DNA of 50,476 bases from an uncultured Eubacteriales bacterium (GCA_900317905.1 ONIN01000023.1:1-50476); one strand, 5' to 3'; counted from the stretch's first letter, positions 31,680-39,694 are shown. The notes: generated by a model not told the origin, from the sequence alone. Made by a program: numbers and translations.

Positions 31680-32540
31680 TCACTTGCCCTGATCCAGCGC
31701 CACGCGGCGGGCGGTGGATTTGCGCATCATGGTCTTGATGCCCTCGATATCCTTGCTGGCCAGCATCCACCTCAGGCGGCCGAACTCGGCGGCAAACAGG
31801 TCCATCTCGTGGATCAGCGCGTCGATGTTGTCCAGAAACAGCTCCGTCCACATGTCCTCGTTGATCCGGGCGATGCGGGTGAGATCCCGGAAGGAGTCGC
31901 CGGTGAAGCTGCCGATGTGGTCGGCGTCGTTGCAGGTCATCAGAGAGATGGCGATGCAGTGGGTCAGCTGGGAGGTGAAGGCGATCATCTCGTCGTGCAT
32001 CTCCGGGGTCAGCTCCGTGATCCGCTGGAAGCCCATGACCCGGCCCAGAGACTTGCAGACCTCGATGGCCTCGGGGGTGTTCTTTTCGGTGGGCACCACG
32101 ATGTAGTTGGCCTCTCGGAAGATCCGGTCGTCGGCATTCCGCACGCCGCAGACCTCCCGGCCCGCCATGGGGTGGGCGGCGATGTACTCCACATCGTCAC
32201 GCAGCATCTCCTGGATGTCATAGACCACGCAGCGCTTGACGCCGGTGACGTCGGTGATCAGGGCGCCGGGCTGGAAGTATTTCTGGTTCTCCTCGATCCA
32301 CTGCTTGAACACGTGGGGGTACAGGGCGAAGACGATGAGCTCCGCGCTGCCGATGAGCTCCGGGTCCGGGAAGGCCGCGCCATGGTCGATGAAGCCCTGC
32401 TCCAGAGCGTAGTCGATGTCCTCCTGCTTGTGGGCGATGGCGTTGACGTGGAAGCCCACCCGGTGCAGGGCCTTGGCGTAGCTGCCGCCCATGAGGCCGA
32501 GACCCACGATGAGAATGTTGGATTTACTGACGAGCTGCAT
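31680..32540 (-). CDS. tyrA: Prephenate dehydrogenase
   Basis: 286 aa. The N-terminal Rossmann motif ILIVGLGLMGGSYAKAL binds NAD(P). HPMAGREVCGVRNAD and the helical C-terminal domain (TSQLTHCIAISL, GSFTGDSFRDLTRIA) are typical of TyrA. It converts prephenate to 4-hydroxyphenylpyruvate for tyrosine. Neither a chorismate mutase domain nor an ACT domain is present, so feedback by Tyr through an ACT domain is not expected; attenuation upstream may provide that control. Start ATG 32540 overlaps the end of aroA by 17 bp. Confidence 0.95.
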   Translation of the reverse strand: MQLVSKSNILIVGLGLMGGSYAKALHRVGFHVNAIAHKQEDIDYALEQGFIDHGAAFPDPELIGSAELIVFALYPHVFKQWIEENQKYFQPGALITDVTGVKRCVVYDIQEMLRDDVEYIAAHPMAGREVCGVRNADDRIFREANYIVVPTEKNTPEAIEVCKSLGRVMGFQRITELTPEMHDEMIAFTSQLTHCIAISLMTCNDADHIGSFTGDSFRDLTRIARINEDMWTELFLDNIDALIHEMDLFAAEFGRLRWMLASKDIEGIKTMMRKSTARRVALDQGK

Positions 32541-33738
32541 GTTTCTTTACCTCGATCTTCAAGTTCTCGAATTGTTCAAAATAGTCCGGAAAGCTTTTTG
32601 CCACGGCCTCGGCGCCCCGGATCACGCCGCCCACCCGGGTGAGCAGCACGCTCATGGCCATGACGATCCGGTGGTCGTTGTGGCCGTCGATGGGCTCCGT
32701 TGGTCTGTGGATGCCGGGGAAGACCTCGATGCGGTCTTCGTCCAGGAGGCACCGGACGCCCAACTTGCTGAGTTCCTGCTCCATGGCGGCGCCCCGGTCG
32801 CTCTCTTTGATCTTCAATCTTCTGGTGCCGGTGAGGACGCAGCCGTTCAGGGCCGCCGAGAGGGCCATGAGGATCGGCGCCAGATCGGGACAGTCGGTGA
32901 CGTCCAGGGTCGGTTTCCCGGCCTTCAGAAGGGGGAAGTAGTCCTGATAGATCCGATCCCCCTGCTGACTTTCCCCGAGACCGGTGATCTCCACCGGGTC
33001 GCCCAGGGCCTCCAGTGCGGAGAAGAAGGCGGCGTTGGACCAGTCGCCCTCCACGGTGACATCCTTCGGCTGATACTGCTGCCCGCCGGGGACGGAAAGG
33101 GTGTTTTCGTCCTGCCACTCCACCGCGATCCCGAAGGTTTTCAGTGCCTCCACGGTGATGTTGAGATAGCTGCGGCTCTCCACCGGCGGGATCAGCTCGA
33201 TCCGGCTGTCTCTGTCCAAAAGCGGCAGCGCGAAGAGCAGACCGGTGATGAACTGGCTGCTGATGTTCCCCTGTACCGCAAAGGTTCCGGCCTGCAAGGG
33301 GCCCCGTAAGCGGATGCCGTTGCCGCTGGCTTCGAAGGTCAGCCCCTGCTTTTCGCAGATGCTTTCATACACGCTTTGGGGCCGCTGCATCAATCTGCCC
33401 TTTCCGGTGAGGGTGCAGGGCCTGCCGCTCAAGAGAAACAGCGGAATGCAGAACCGGAGGGTGCTGCCGCTCTCTCTGCAGGAGACGAGCGTATCCGTCG
33501 AAGCTTCAAAGGGGTTTGCGCCCTGCAGGGTCACGGTGTCGCCGTCGATCTGAACCTCCGCGCCCAGGGCCCGCAGCACGTCCAGCGTGGCGAGGATGTC
33601 CTCGGAAAAGGCCACGTTCCGGACGGTGCTTCTTCCCGCCGCCAGTCCGGCGCACAGCAGCAGCCGGTGGGCGGCGCTCTTGCTGGGCGGGGCTTTCACC
33701 ATGCCCTCGGCTCTGGAGGGGCGAATCTCAATGTCCAT
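32524..33738 (-). CDS. aroA: 3-phosphoshikimate 1-carboxyvinyltransferase (EPSP synthase)
   Basis: 404 aa. It joins shikimate 3-phosphate and phosphoenolpyruvate. Signatures: APPSKSAAHRLLLCAGLA (phosphate-binding Lys-Ser), SCRESGSTLRFCIPLFL (the LxxGNAGTxxR-like region, here with ESGSTLRF), QGNISSQFITGLLFALP, RLKIKESDRGAAM and DGHNDHRIVMAM. The ESGSTLRF form is typical of class II-like EPSP synthases in Clostridia, a class in which glyphosate tolerance occurs; tolerance here is untested. It overlaps aroQ by 11 bp and tyrA by 17 bp. ATG 33738 has GGAG upstream. Confidence 0.95.
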   Translation of the reverse strand: MDIEIRPSRAEGMVKAPPSKSAAHRLLLCAGLAAGRSTVRNVAFSEDILATLDVLRALGAEVQIDGDTVTLQGANPFEASTDTLVSCRESGSTLRFCIPLFLLSGRPCTLTGKGRLMQRPQSVYESICEKQGLTFEASGNGIRLRGPLQAGTFAVQGNISSQFITGLLFALPLLDRDSRIELIPPVESRSYLNITVEALKTFGIAVEWQDENTLSVPGGQQYQPKDVTVEGDWSNAAFFSALEALGDPVEITGLGESQQGDRIYQDYFPLLKAGKPTLDVTDCPDLAPILMALSAALNGCVLTGTRRLKIKESDRGAAMEQELSKLGVRCLLDEDRIEVFPGIHRPTEPIDGHNDHRIVMAMSVLLTRVGGVIRGAEAVAKSFPDYFEQFENLKIEVKKHAARQ

Positions 33739-34168
33739 GGATGTGCTCCAAAAGCCTGTCCACCGCCAGCAGATACCCGTCGGTGCCCATGCCGGTGATG
33801 GTTGCGATGCAGGCCAACCGGATGTAGCTCACCTGCCGGAAATCCTCTCTGCTCTCCACCTTGGAGATGTGCACCTCCACCGTGGGGATCTGCACGGACT
33901 TCACCGCGTCCAGCAGCGCCACGCTGGTGTGGGTGTAGGCGCCGGGGTTGATAATGATTCCGTCCACCTGGTCGAAATACGCCTGCTGGATCCGATCCAC
34001 CAGATCCCCCTCGTGGTTGGACTGGTAGAAGGTCACGTCAATGTGTTTATCATCACAGTAGTTTTGGATTTTTTCCAGCAGATCGGCGTAGGTCTCCCTT
34101 CCGTAGTGATCCGGCTCCCGGATGCCGAGGAAGTTCAGATTGGGGCCGTTGATGACCAGCAGCTTCAT
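33728..34168 (-). CDS. aroQ: 3-dehydroquinate dehydratase, type II
   Basis: 146 aa, normal for the dodecameric type II enzyme. Motifs: LLVINGPNLNFLGIREPDHYG (catalytic Arg and Tyr), FYQSNHEGDLVDRIQQA (Glu), IINPGAYTHTSVALLDA (Asn and catalytic His) and VEVHISKVESREDFRQVS. It dehydrates 3-dehydroquinate to 3-dehydroshikimate. ATG 34168 overlaps the stop of the aroE-aroK fusion by 4 bp (ATGA). Confidence 0.96.
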   Translation of the reverse strand: MKLLVINGPNLNFLGIREPDHYGRETYADLLEKIQNYCDDKHIDVTFYQSNHEGDLVDRIQQAYFDQVDGIIINPGAYTHTSVALLDAVKSVQIPTVEVHISKVESREDFRQVSYIRLACIATITGMGTDGYLLAVDRLLEHIHGH

Positions 34169-35403
34169 GATAAAAAGTCCTTTCGGATGGTATCGGCCAC
34201 GCTCTCAGCGTTGCCCTTTACAGGCACCCGCAGATCGGCGGTGCCGCAGTAGATGTCGTAACGCTCGTGATAGCGTTTTTCCAAGGCCGCCCGGTCAGAA
34301 GAGAGGGGACGGTCGTCGGTGGGGAGGATGTCCTCCAGAGCCCGGTCAATGAAGTAGATCCGTCCGTTGGCCTTGAGATGCCGGATGTTCTCTTCTCTCA
34401 AAATCGCGCCGCCGCCGGTGGAGATCACCACGCCGTTTTTCACGGCGGCCTCGGCGATCACTTCTGCCTCAATGTCCCGGAAGGCGGCTTCCCCCTGGGC
34501 AGAGATGATCTCCGAGGGGTGGAGGCCGGTTTTCTTCTGGATCTCCAGATCGGTTTCGATGAGCTGTCTTCCCATCTGCTCCGCCAGGATCGCGCCCACG
34601 GTGCTCTTGCCCGATCCGGGCATGCCGGTGAGGACGATGTTGATTTTGTCCAGCAAAACGGAGCGGAACACCTTGTCCAATGCGTCCGACCGCAGCTTCT
34701 TGTCCAAAAAGATCTCCACCGCCGCCACGGCCTGTCCCACCAGCATGTAGAGCCCGCCCTTCGCCGGGAGGCCGAGGCTGTGGGCCTGCTGGATCAGTTG
34801 GGTCTGCAGCGGATTGTACACCACGTCCATGACGCCCTCAAGCTTTTTGAAAGGCGCCAGATCCATGGCCTGTCCGTCGATCTTCGGGAACATCCCCGCC
34901 GGGGTGGTGTTCAGGATAATCTGGGCCTCCGGGCATTCCTGCGCTGCGGTTTCATAGGTGAGACTGCCGTCTTTCCGGTTGCGGCTGACGGTGCGGATCA
35001 CCCTGGCCCCCAGCTTCTTCGCCACATATTGGGCGGTTCTGGAGGTGCCGCCGGTGCCGAGGATCAGGACGGTCTTGCCCTGTAAATCCAAACCGATTTT
35101 ATGGATCAGCTGGGTCATGCCGGTCTGGTCGGTGTTGTCGCCGTAGAGCTTGCCGCCCCGGTTCACGATGGTGTTCACCGCGCCGATCTCCTTCGCGCTC
35201 TCGCTGATCTCGTCCAGGTAGGGGATCACGTCCTGCTTGTAGGGGATGGTCACGTTGATGGCTTTGAAGTCCTTTTGGCGCATGAAGGCGTCCAGATCCT
35301 CCTTCGCCACCTCGTGGAGCTCATAGGTGTAGTCCGCCAGCTGCTCGTGGATCTCCTTGGAGAAGCTGTGGGGGAGATGCTCCCCGATGAGTCCGTATTC
35401 CAT
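34165..35403 (-). CDS. Bifunctional shikimate dehydrogenase-shikimate kinase fusion
   Basis: 412 aa from ATG 35403 with GGAGG 7 nt upstream. Residues 1-250 are shikimate dehydrogenase (AroE): YGLIGEHLPHSFSKEIH, AINVTIPYKQDVIPYL (catalytic Lys), GDNTDQTGM, the NADP loop ILGTGGTSRTAQYVA and KGGLYMLVGQAVAA. Residues about 252-412 are shikimate kinase (AroK): Walker A LTGMPGSGKSTVG, the shikimate-binding Asp in ETDLEIQ, FRDIEAEVI and STGGGAIL. One chain thus carries two consecutive steps, 3-dehydroshikimate to shikimate 3-phosphate. Fusions of these two genes occur in some Firmicutes; no stop or frameshift lies between the domains. Confidence 0.95.
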   Translation of the reverse strand: MEYGLIGEHLPHSFSKEIHEQLADYTYELHEVAKEDLDAFMRQKDFKAINVTIPYKQDVIPYLDEISESAKEIGAVNTIVNRGGKLYGDNTDQTGMTQLIHKIGLDLQGKTVLILGTGGTSRTAQYVAKKLGARVIRTVSRNRKDGSLTYETAAQECPEAQIILNTTPAGMFPKIDGQAMDLAPFKKLEGVMDVVYNPLQTQLIQQAHSLGLPAKGGLYMLVGQAVAAVEIFLDKKLRSDALDKVFRSVLLDKINIVLTGMPGSGKSTVGAILAEQMGRQLIETDLEIQKKTGLHPSEIISAQGEAAFRDIEAEVIAEAAVKNGVVISTGGGAILREENIRHLKANGRIYFIDRALEDILPTDDRPLSSDRAALEKRYHERYDIYCGTADLRVPVKGNAESVADTIRKDFLS

Positions 35404-35404
35404 G

Positions 35405-36412
35405 TCAAGCCTCCCTGTACGCCCGATCAAATCGGGCCTTCAGCGCCTCGATGGTGACGCGCTGGATCTTGCCGTTTCCGATCTCGTCCACGGTGACGAT
35501 GTCCGCCATGCCGCTGAAAAACTTCTTGTCGTGCTGCATGGCCTGCCAGACGGCGTCCCGATCGAAGGAGATCTCCGTGGGCAGCCCCGCCTTTTTCAAG
35601 ACCGGCAGCAGCCGATTTTTGACTTCCTCCGCGCACATGGGCAGCATGCCCAGCCCCACGCACTCCCCGTGGAGGAGCGTGCCGGTGCTCTCGATGCCGT
35701 GGCCGATGGTGTGGCCGAAGTTCAGGAGCTTTCTCAATCCCTGCTCCGTCTCGTCCTGCTCCACCACGGATTTTTTGATTTTCAAAGAGCCGATGATCAC
35801 ATCCTCGATGTGTTCGATGGGATCGTTTTGCTCCAGAAATTCGAACAGTTCTCTGTCCGACGTGCAGGCCATTTTGATGGCTTCCGCCAGACCGTTGGAG
35901 ATCTGCCGGGGCTCCAAAGTATGGAGGGTGTCCGGGTCGATCAGCACCCGCTTCGGCTGCCAGAAGGCCCCGACGATGTTCTTCACCTGCTCCAGATTGA
36001 TGGCGACTTTTCCGCCGATGGAGGAGTCCACCTGAGACAGCACCGTGGTGGGGAGGTTGTAAAAATCGATCCCCCGCATGAAGCTGGCCGCCGCGAAGCC
36101 AGCGAGATCGCCCACCACGCCGCCGCCCACGGCCACGACACAGTCGGAGCGGTGGAAGTCCAGCTCCAGCATCTTTTTGCAGAGCATCTCGAAGACCGGG
36201 AAGCTCTTGCTGCCCTCGCCGACGCCCACGGTGACGATGGCGGGGTCTTTGCACTGGGCCGCCACGGTCTCGGCGTACTGCTTCGGCACGCCCTCATCTG
36301 TGACGATCAGGCATTTTCGGTTGAGATTCAGAAGCGTTCCCGCCTCTTTCAGGACGCCGCGCCGGACGATGATGTCATAGCTCCGGGCGCCCAGATCCAT
36401 GGTCAATGTCAT
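35405..36412 (-). CDS. aroB: 3-dehydroquinate synthase
   Basis: 335 aa, slightly short for AroB (about 350-360). NAD- and metal-dependent cyclisation of DAHP. Motifs: VGVGEGSKSFPVFEML, VAVGGGVVGDLAGFAAASFMRG, PTTVLSQVDSSIGGKVAIN, NGLAEAIKMA, LLNFGHTIGHGIES and LHGECVGLGM; the metal ligands Glu and the two His are present. It starts 10 bp after the pheA stop and ends one base before the aroE-aroK start. Confidence 0.96.
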   Translation of the reverse strand: MTLTMDLGARSYDIIVRRGVLKEAGTLLNLNRKCLIVTDEGVPKQYAETVAAQCKDPAIVTVGVGEGSKSFPVFEMLCKKMLELDFHRSDCVVAVGGGVVGDLAGFAAASFMRGIDFYNLPTTVLSQVDSSIGGKVAINLEQVKNIVGAFWQPKRVLIDPDTLHTLEPRQISNGLAEAIKMACTSDRELFEFLEQNDPIEHIEDVIIGSLKIKKSVVEQDETEQGLRKLLNFGHTIGHGIESTGTLLHGECVGLGMLPMCAEEVKNRLLPVLKKAGLPTEISFDRDAVWQAMQHDKKFFSGMADIVTVDEIGNGKIQRVTIEALKARFDRAYREA

Positions 36413-36422
36413 ATTCTTTCCC

Positions 36423-37520
36423 TCACAGCACGCAGTTTCGGCTGAAGGTGCCCACCACCTTGAGCCGGTCGCAGTAGGGGGCGAGCTCTTTGAGCATCTG
36501 CTGGCCCTTTTCGCTGTACACGTCCCCCTCGGCCTCCAGATAGAAGTAATACTCCCACAGCAGCTCCTTCACCGGCCGGCTGCGGAGGGTGCGCATGTTG
36601 TAGCCGTAGCTGCCGCCGAGGATCTGCAGGGCCGCCGCCAGGGAACCGGCCTCGTTCTTGCTGGTGAAGACCAGGATGAAGTGGTCGCCCATGCGCTTGC
36701 CCATGTCGGTGTTTCTTGCTCTGGAGAAGACGGCGAACCGGGTGGTGTTCCGGCTGCTCTCGTTGATGTTGGCCTCCAGCACCTCAAGATTGTAGAGCTC
36801 CGCGGTCTCGCGGCTGGCGATGGCGGCGCAGGTGGGGTCACCCAGCCAGGCCACGTGCTCGGCTGCCAGGGCGGTGTTGGCGTATTCCACCGCCTTCCAG
36901 CCGTGGTCTTGGAGGTATCCGGCGCACTGGCCCAGGGCCTGGGGGTGGCTGAAGACCTGCCGGATCTGCTCCGGTTTCGTCCCCGGGATGCCCACGAGAT
37001 TCTGGACGATCCCCAGCTCGTAGACGCCGTTGACGTGCAGCGGCCCGAAGAACATCAGATCCTGCACCTCGCCCACCTCGCCGTTGTAGCTGTTTTCGAT
37101 GGGCAGCACCGCGCAGTCGCATTCGCCGCTGACCACCGCCTCATAGGCGGAGCGGAAGTCCTTATAGCCGATCCGGTTCCCGTCGGGGAAGATCCGGCCG
37201 GCGGAGATGTGGGCGAAGGCCCCCTCCACGCCGCTGTATGCCACTCGGAGCTGCTGGCTCAGCCGCGCCTGATAGTCCCGGCTGAGGGCCATGGTGTTCT
37301 GCAGGAACTGGACGTAGTATTCCCGAATGACGCCGTTTTGGATGTAATTGCTGTTGCGCTGGATCAGCGCCTGCTCTCTCGCGGTGTCCAGGATGGGGAG
37401 CCCGTGCTCCCGCTTGTGCTCCGCCACCAGCTCCACGGCTTTCATCCGCTGCTCAAACAGCTCCGCCATCTGTTGGTCGATTTCAGAGATCTGCGCTCTC
37501 GCGGTCTCAAGTTTATTCAA
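36423..37520 (-). CDS. pheA: Bifunctional chorismate mutase/prephenate dehydratase (P-protein)
   Basis: 365 aa from TTG 37520 with GGAG 9 nt upstream; the upstream gene's stop lies inside that site. Residues about 1-90 form an AroQ-type chorismate mutase (RAQISEIDQQMAELFEQRMKA, VAEHKREHGLPILD). Residues about 100-280 form prephenate dehydratase (VAYSGVEGAFAH, LPIENSYNGEVGEV, SHPQALGQCAGYL, NTTRFAVF). The last 80 residues form an ACT domain for Phe feedback (NEAGSLAAALQILGGSYGYNMRTLRSRP). It routes chorismate to phenylpyruvate and also supplies prephenate to TyrA. Confidence 0.95.
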   Translation of the reverse strand: MNKLETARAQISEIDQQMAELFEQRMKAVELVAEHKREHGLPILDTAREQALIQRNSNYIQNGVIREYYVQFLQNTMALSRDYQARLSQQLRVAYSGVEGAFAHISAGRIFPDGNRIGYKDFRSAYEAVVSGECDCAVLPIENSYNGEVGEVQDLMFFGPLHVNGVYELGIVQNLVGIPGTKPEQIRQVFSHPQALGQCAGYLQDHGWKAVEYANTALAAEHVAWLGDPTCAAIASRETAELYNLEVLEANINESSRNTTRFAVFSRARNTDMGKRMGDHFILVFTSKNEAGSLAAALQILGGSYGYNMRTLRSRPVKELLWEYYFYLEAEGDVYSEKGQQMLKELAPYCDRLKVVGTFSRNCVL

Positions 37521-37526
37521 AATGCA

Positions 37527-38717
37527 TCACTCCGTGTAGGTTTTCATCAATGCTTCCATGGCCGGCAGGGCCCGGCGGATGGTGTCGGTGTCCACGCAGT
37601 AGCTGAGTCTGGCGTAGCCGGGATAGCCGAAGACCGTCCCCGGCACCAGCATCACTTCAAACTGCTTCGCCCGCTCACAGAAGGCCAGATCATCCGGCTC
37701 CGGCGATTTCAGAAACAGGTAGAAGGCCCCCTCGGGCTTCGCCATCTCATAGCCGTACTTGGTCAGCTCCGAATAGAGCAGATCCCGGTTGGTCTTGTAG
37801 ATGCTGAGGTCGCTGGTCTTGTCCAGCACCTTCGGCAGCATATACTGAAACAGCGTGTTGATGTTCACATAGCCCAAAATCCGCCCGGCCCCGCAGACCG
37901 AGGCGTAGAGATTTTCCGCCTCCGCTGCCTTGGGCGGCACCAGAATGTAGCCGATGCGCTCGCCGGGCATGGAGAGGCACTTGCTGTAGGAATAGGTGTA
38001 GATGGTGTTGTCGTAGTCGTTGGGCAGGAAGGGGAGGGTCATATCGTCGTCAAAGACCAGCTCCCGGTAGGGCTCGTCCGCCAGGATGTAGATGGGGTGG
38101 CCCACCTCGTCCTGCTTTCTCCGCAGAAGGTCGGACAGCGCCGTGATGGTCTCCTGAGAGAACACGGTGCCCGCGGGATTGCTGGGGGAGTTCACCACCA
38201 CGATCTTGGTCTTCTCCGTGATGGCAGCCTCCAGGGCCTCCAGGTCGATCTGGAAGTCCGCGCCCCGGCAGTTGACCTTCACGATCCTGCCGCCGAAGCA
38301 TTCGCCGTAGACCGCGTACTCCGGGTAGTAGGGTGCAAAGAGGATCACCTCGTCCCCCGGCAGCAGCACCGCCTTCATCACGATGGCCAGGGCGGCGGAG
38401 GCCCCTGCGGTGAGGTAGAGATCCGACGCGGTGTAGCTGGTGCCGTAGCGGCGGTTCAAGTCCTCCGCCACCGCCTCACGGACCCAGCCGAGCCCCGGCG
38501 CGGGGGTGTAGCTGTGAAGCTGGGCAGGGGGGACGGTGTTCAGAATGTCGATCAGCGTTTCGGTGACGATCTCCGGCGCGGGGACGTTGGGGTTCCCGAT
38601 GCTGAAGTTGAACACGTTTTCGGCGCCGATCTCCTGGGCCCGCTTCGCCGCGTATTCCGAGATCACCCGGATCAGATTCTGTTCCTTGCCGCACTGCAGC
38701 GCGTCCTGAGGCAACAT
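37527..38717 (-). CDS. PLP-dependent aminotransferase (class I/II), probably aromatic
   Basis: 396 aa from ATG 38717 with AGGTGG 7 nt upstream. Fold type I aminotransferase: FNFSIGNPNVPAPE, YTPAPGLGWVREAVAEDL, LTAGASAALAIVMKA, VNSPSNPAGTVF, ILADEPYRELVFDD and the cofactor Lys in YSYSKCLSMPGERIGY. As first structural gene of the Tyr/Phe operon it probably transaminates phenylpyruvate and 4-hydroxyphenylpyruvate; an aspartate or broad-range specificity cannot be excluded. It lies directly behind the attenuator, so it is the first gene affected by termination. Confidence 0.92.
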   Translation of the reverse strand: MLPQDALQCGKEQNLIRVISEYAAKRAQEIGAENVFNFSIGNPNVPAPEIVTETLIDILNTVPPAQLHSYTPAPGLGWVREAVAEDLNRRYGTSYTASDLYLTAGASAALAIVMKAVLLPGDEVILFAPYYPEYAVYGECFGGRIVKVNCRGADFQIDLEALEAAITEKTKIVVVNSPSNPAGTVFSQETITALSDLLRRKQDEVGHPIYILADEPYRELVFDDDMTLPFLPNDYDNTIYTYSYSKCLSMPGERIGYILVPPKAAEAENLYASVCGAGRILGYVNINTLFQYMLPKVLDKTSDLSIYKTNRDLLYSELTKYGYEMAKPEGAFYLFLKSPEPDDLAFCERAKQFEVMLVPGTVFGYPGYARLSYCVDTDTIRRALPAMEALMKTYTE

Positions 38718-38739
38718 GTGGATTCCACCTTTCATCCAT

Positions 38740-38799
38740 AAAAAAAGCCTTGCCCTTCGGCAAAGCGTCAAATCCTGTTTTTGGCTGCTTTGAACCGAA
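38740..38799 (-). promoter_or_regulatory. Transcription attenuator: antiterminator and terminator
   Basis: Minus strand. Terminator: 8-bp stem gctttgcc (38766-38759) / ggcaaggc (38754-38747) with loop gaag, followed by TTTTTTT (38746-38740). Antiterminator: ttcggttcaaagc (38799-38787), which starts right after the leader stop codon, pairs with gctttgccgaa (38766-38756) over 11 bp with a two-base bulge. The antiterminator uses the entire left arm of the terminator, so the two structures exclude each other. A ribosome that reaches the leader stop codon would cover the antiterminator's left arm and favour termination. Confidence 0.82.
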
Positions 38800-38907
38800 T
38801 CATGCGATTGTGCTGCGATCGTAGGAATAACCATAAAAATAACCAGCAAAAGAAGCCGCAAACTTCTCTGCGGCATAGGCATAGGTATAGCTGGTGTGAT
38901 TTCTCAT
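38800..38907 (-). CDS. Tyr/Phe-rich leader peptide of the aromatic operon
   Basis: 35 codons, ATG 38907 with GGAG 6 nt upstream, stop TGA at 38802-38800. Seven of 35 residues are Tyr (positions 7, 9, 11, 23, 25, 27, 29) and three are Phe (16, 20, 24), with clusters YTYAY and YFYGYSY; no Trp. This is far above normal Tyr content and fits a regulatory leader peptide whose translation senses charged tRNA-Tyr and tRNA-Phe. It is too short and too biased to be a normal protein. It lies between the operon promoter and the attenuator hairpins. Confidence 0.85.
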   Translation of the reverse strand: MRNHTSYTYAYAAEKFAASFAGYFYGYSYDRSTIA

Positions 38908-38955
38908 GGTACGCTCCCGATGGCAGCCGATCCGGCTCCGTTTTGGTACTTTATA

Positions 38956-38984
38956 AATATACGCTCATTTCCATCATTCGTCAA
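38956..38984 (-). promoter_or_regulatory. Promoter of the aromatic amino-acid operon
   Basis: Minus strand: TTGACG (38984-38979), 17-bp spacer, TATATT (38961-38956). Initiation near 38949 leaves about 40 nt before the leader peptide ATG. Confidence 0.8.
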
Positions 38985-39035
38985 TAGAAACTTTAACGAT
39001 ATTTTACTTTAAATGGATAGATTTTTGGTCAAAAC

Positions 39036-39060
39036 GAAAAAGCCGATCCAGTGACCGGCT
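39036..39060 (-). terminator. Terminator after bioY
   Basis: Minus strand stem agccggtc (39060-39053) / gatcggct (39048-39041) with a four-base loop and one G-U, then TTTTT. It separates bioY from the aromatic operon. Confidence 0.75.
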
Positions 39061-39070
39061 TTCGTTGGTT

Positions 39071-39613
39071 TCAGGCTTTCGGAACCAGCTTTTTGAGTCT
39101 GCCGCGGAGCAGCAAAGCCACCGCCAGCTTGACGGCGTCGGGGATCAGGAAGGGGATCACGCACATGCCCAGGGCGCCGGCGAGGGTGATCTCGTTGCCG
39201 CCCTTGGTGTAGAGAATCATGAACCACGCGGTGCCGAAGGCGTAGCACAGCAGCAGCCCGATGACGGCAGAGATGGTGAAGCTCCAGAACCCGTCACCGA
39301 ACCACCTCTCCGCCAGCCACACCGCGGCCCCGGTCAGCAGAAAGCCGATCAGATAGCCGCCGGTGACGCCGAACAGCGCCCCCACGCCGCCGTGGAACCC
39401 GGAGAACACCGGCAGTCCCACCGCGCCCAGCAGCAGATACACCAGGATTGAGATCGTCCCCCGCTTGCCCCCCAGAATGCCCAGAACGGCAAAAACCCCG
39501 AAGGTCTGCAGGGTGAAGGGGATGGGGCCGAAGGGCACGGTGATCCAGGCACAGACCGCCAGAATCGCCGCAAACAGCCCGCACAGGGCCAGATCGACGG
39601 TTTTCAGCTTCAT
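39071..39613 (-). CDS. bioY: Biotin transporter BioY (S component)
   Basis: 180 aa from ATG 39613 with AGGAG 8 nt upstream. About six membrane segments and the BioY hallmarks VPFGPIPFTLQTFGVFAVLGILGGKRG, YLLLGAVGLPVFSGFHGGVGALFGVTGGYLIGFLL and IPDAVKLAVALLL. BioY binds biotin and works with an ECF energising module (EcfA/EcfT) encoded elsewhere. It is transcribed divergently from birA, with two BirA-type operators in the shared region, so uptake is predicted to be repressed when biotin is plentiful. Confidence 0.96.
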   Translation of the reverse strand: MKLKTVDLALCGLFAAILAVCAWITVPFGPIPFTLQTFGVFAVLGILGGKRGTISILVYLLLGAVGLPVFSGFHGGVGALFGVTGGYLIGFLLTGAAVWLAERWFGDGFWSFTISAVIGLLLCYAFGTAWFMILYTKGGNEITLAGALGMCVIPFLIPDAVKLAVALLLRGRLKKLVPKA

Positions 39614-39627
39614 TTCATTTTCTCCTT

Positions 39628-39662
39628 GATTGTAAAACGATTTGGAAGGAAACTTTACAATC
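39628..39662. promoter_or_regulatory. BirA-type operator 1 (bioY leader)
   Basis: Perfect dyad gattgtaaa (39628-39636) / tttacaatc (39654-39662), matching the BirA operator pattern TTGTAAA-N-TTTACAA of Firmicutes. It lies between the bioY promoter and start codon. Confidence 0.8.
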
Positions 39663-39665
39663 CAG

Positions 39666-39694
39666 AGGATACCATACACAGTGTTGATTGTCAA
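39666..39694 (-). promoter_or_regulatory. bioY promoter
   Basis: Minus strand: TTGACA (39694-39689), 17-bp spacer, TATCCT (39671-39666). The -35 box lies within BirA operator 2. Confidence 0.7.

Noticed and set aside
30277-31692. 471-aa plus-strand frame starting in repeat family A
   Set aside because: Begins in the repeat and runs antisense to the DAHP synthase gene; no start signals.
36399-38741. 780-aa open frame on the plus strand across pheA and the aminotransferase
   Set aside because: Antisense to well-identified genes; low-complexity His/Val/Leu/Gly composition produced by high-GC third codon positions. No ribosome site or family match.
38718-39000. T-box riboswitch upstream of the aromatic operon
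   Set aside because: No T-box consensus (AGGGUGGNACCGCG-like) or specifier-loop layout was found; the Tyr/Phe leader ORF with paired hairpins explains the region better.
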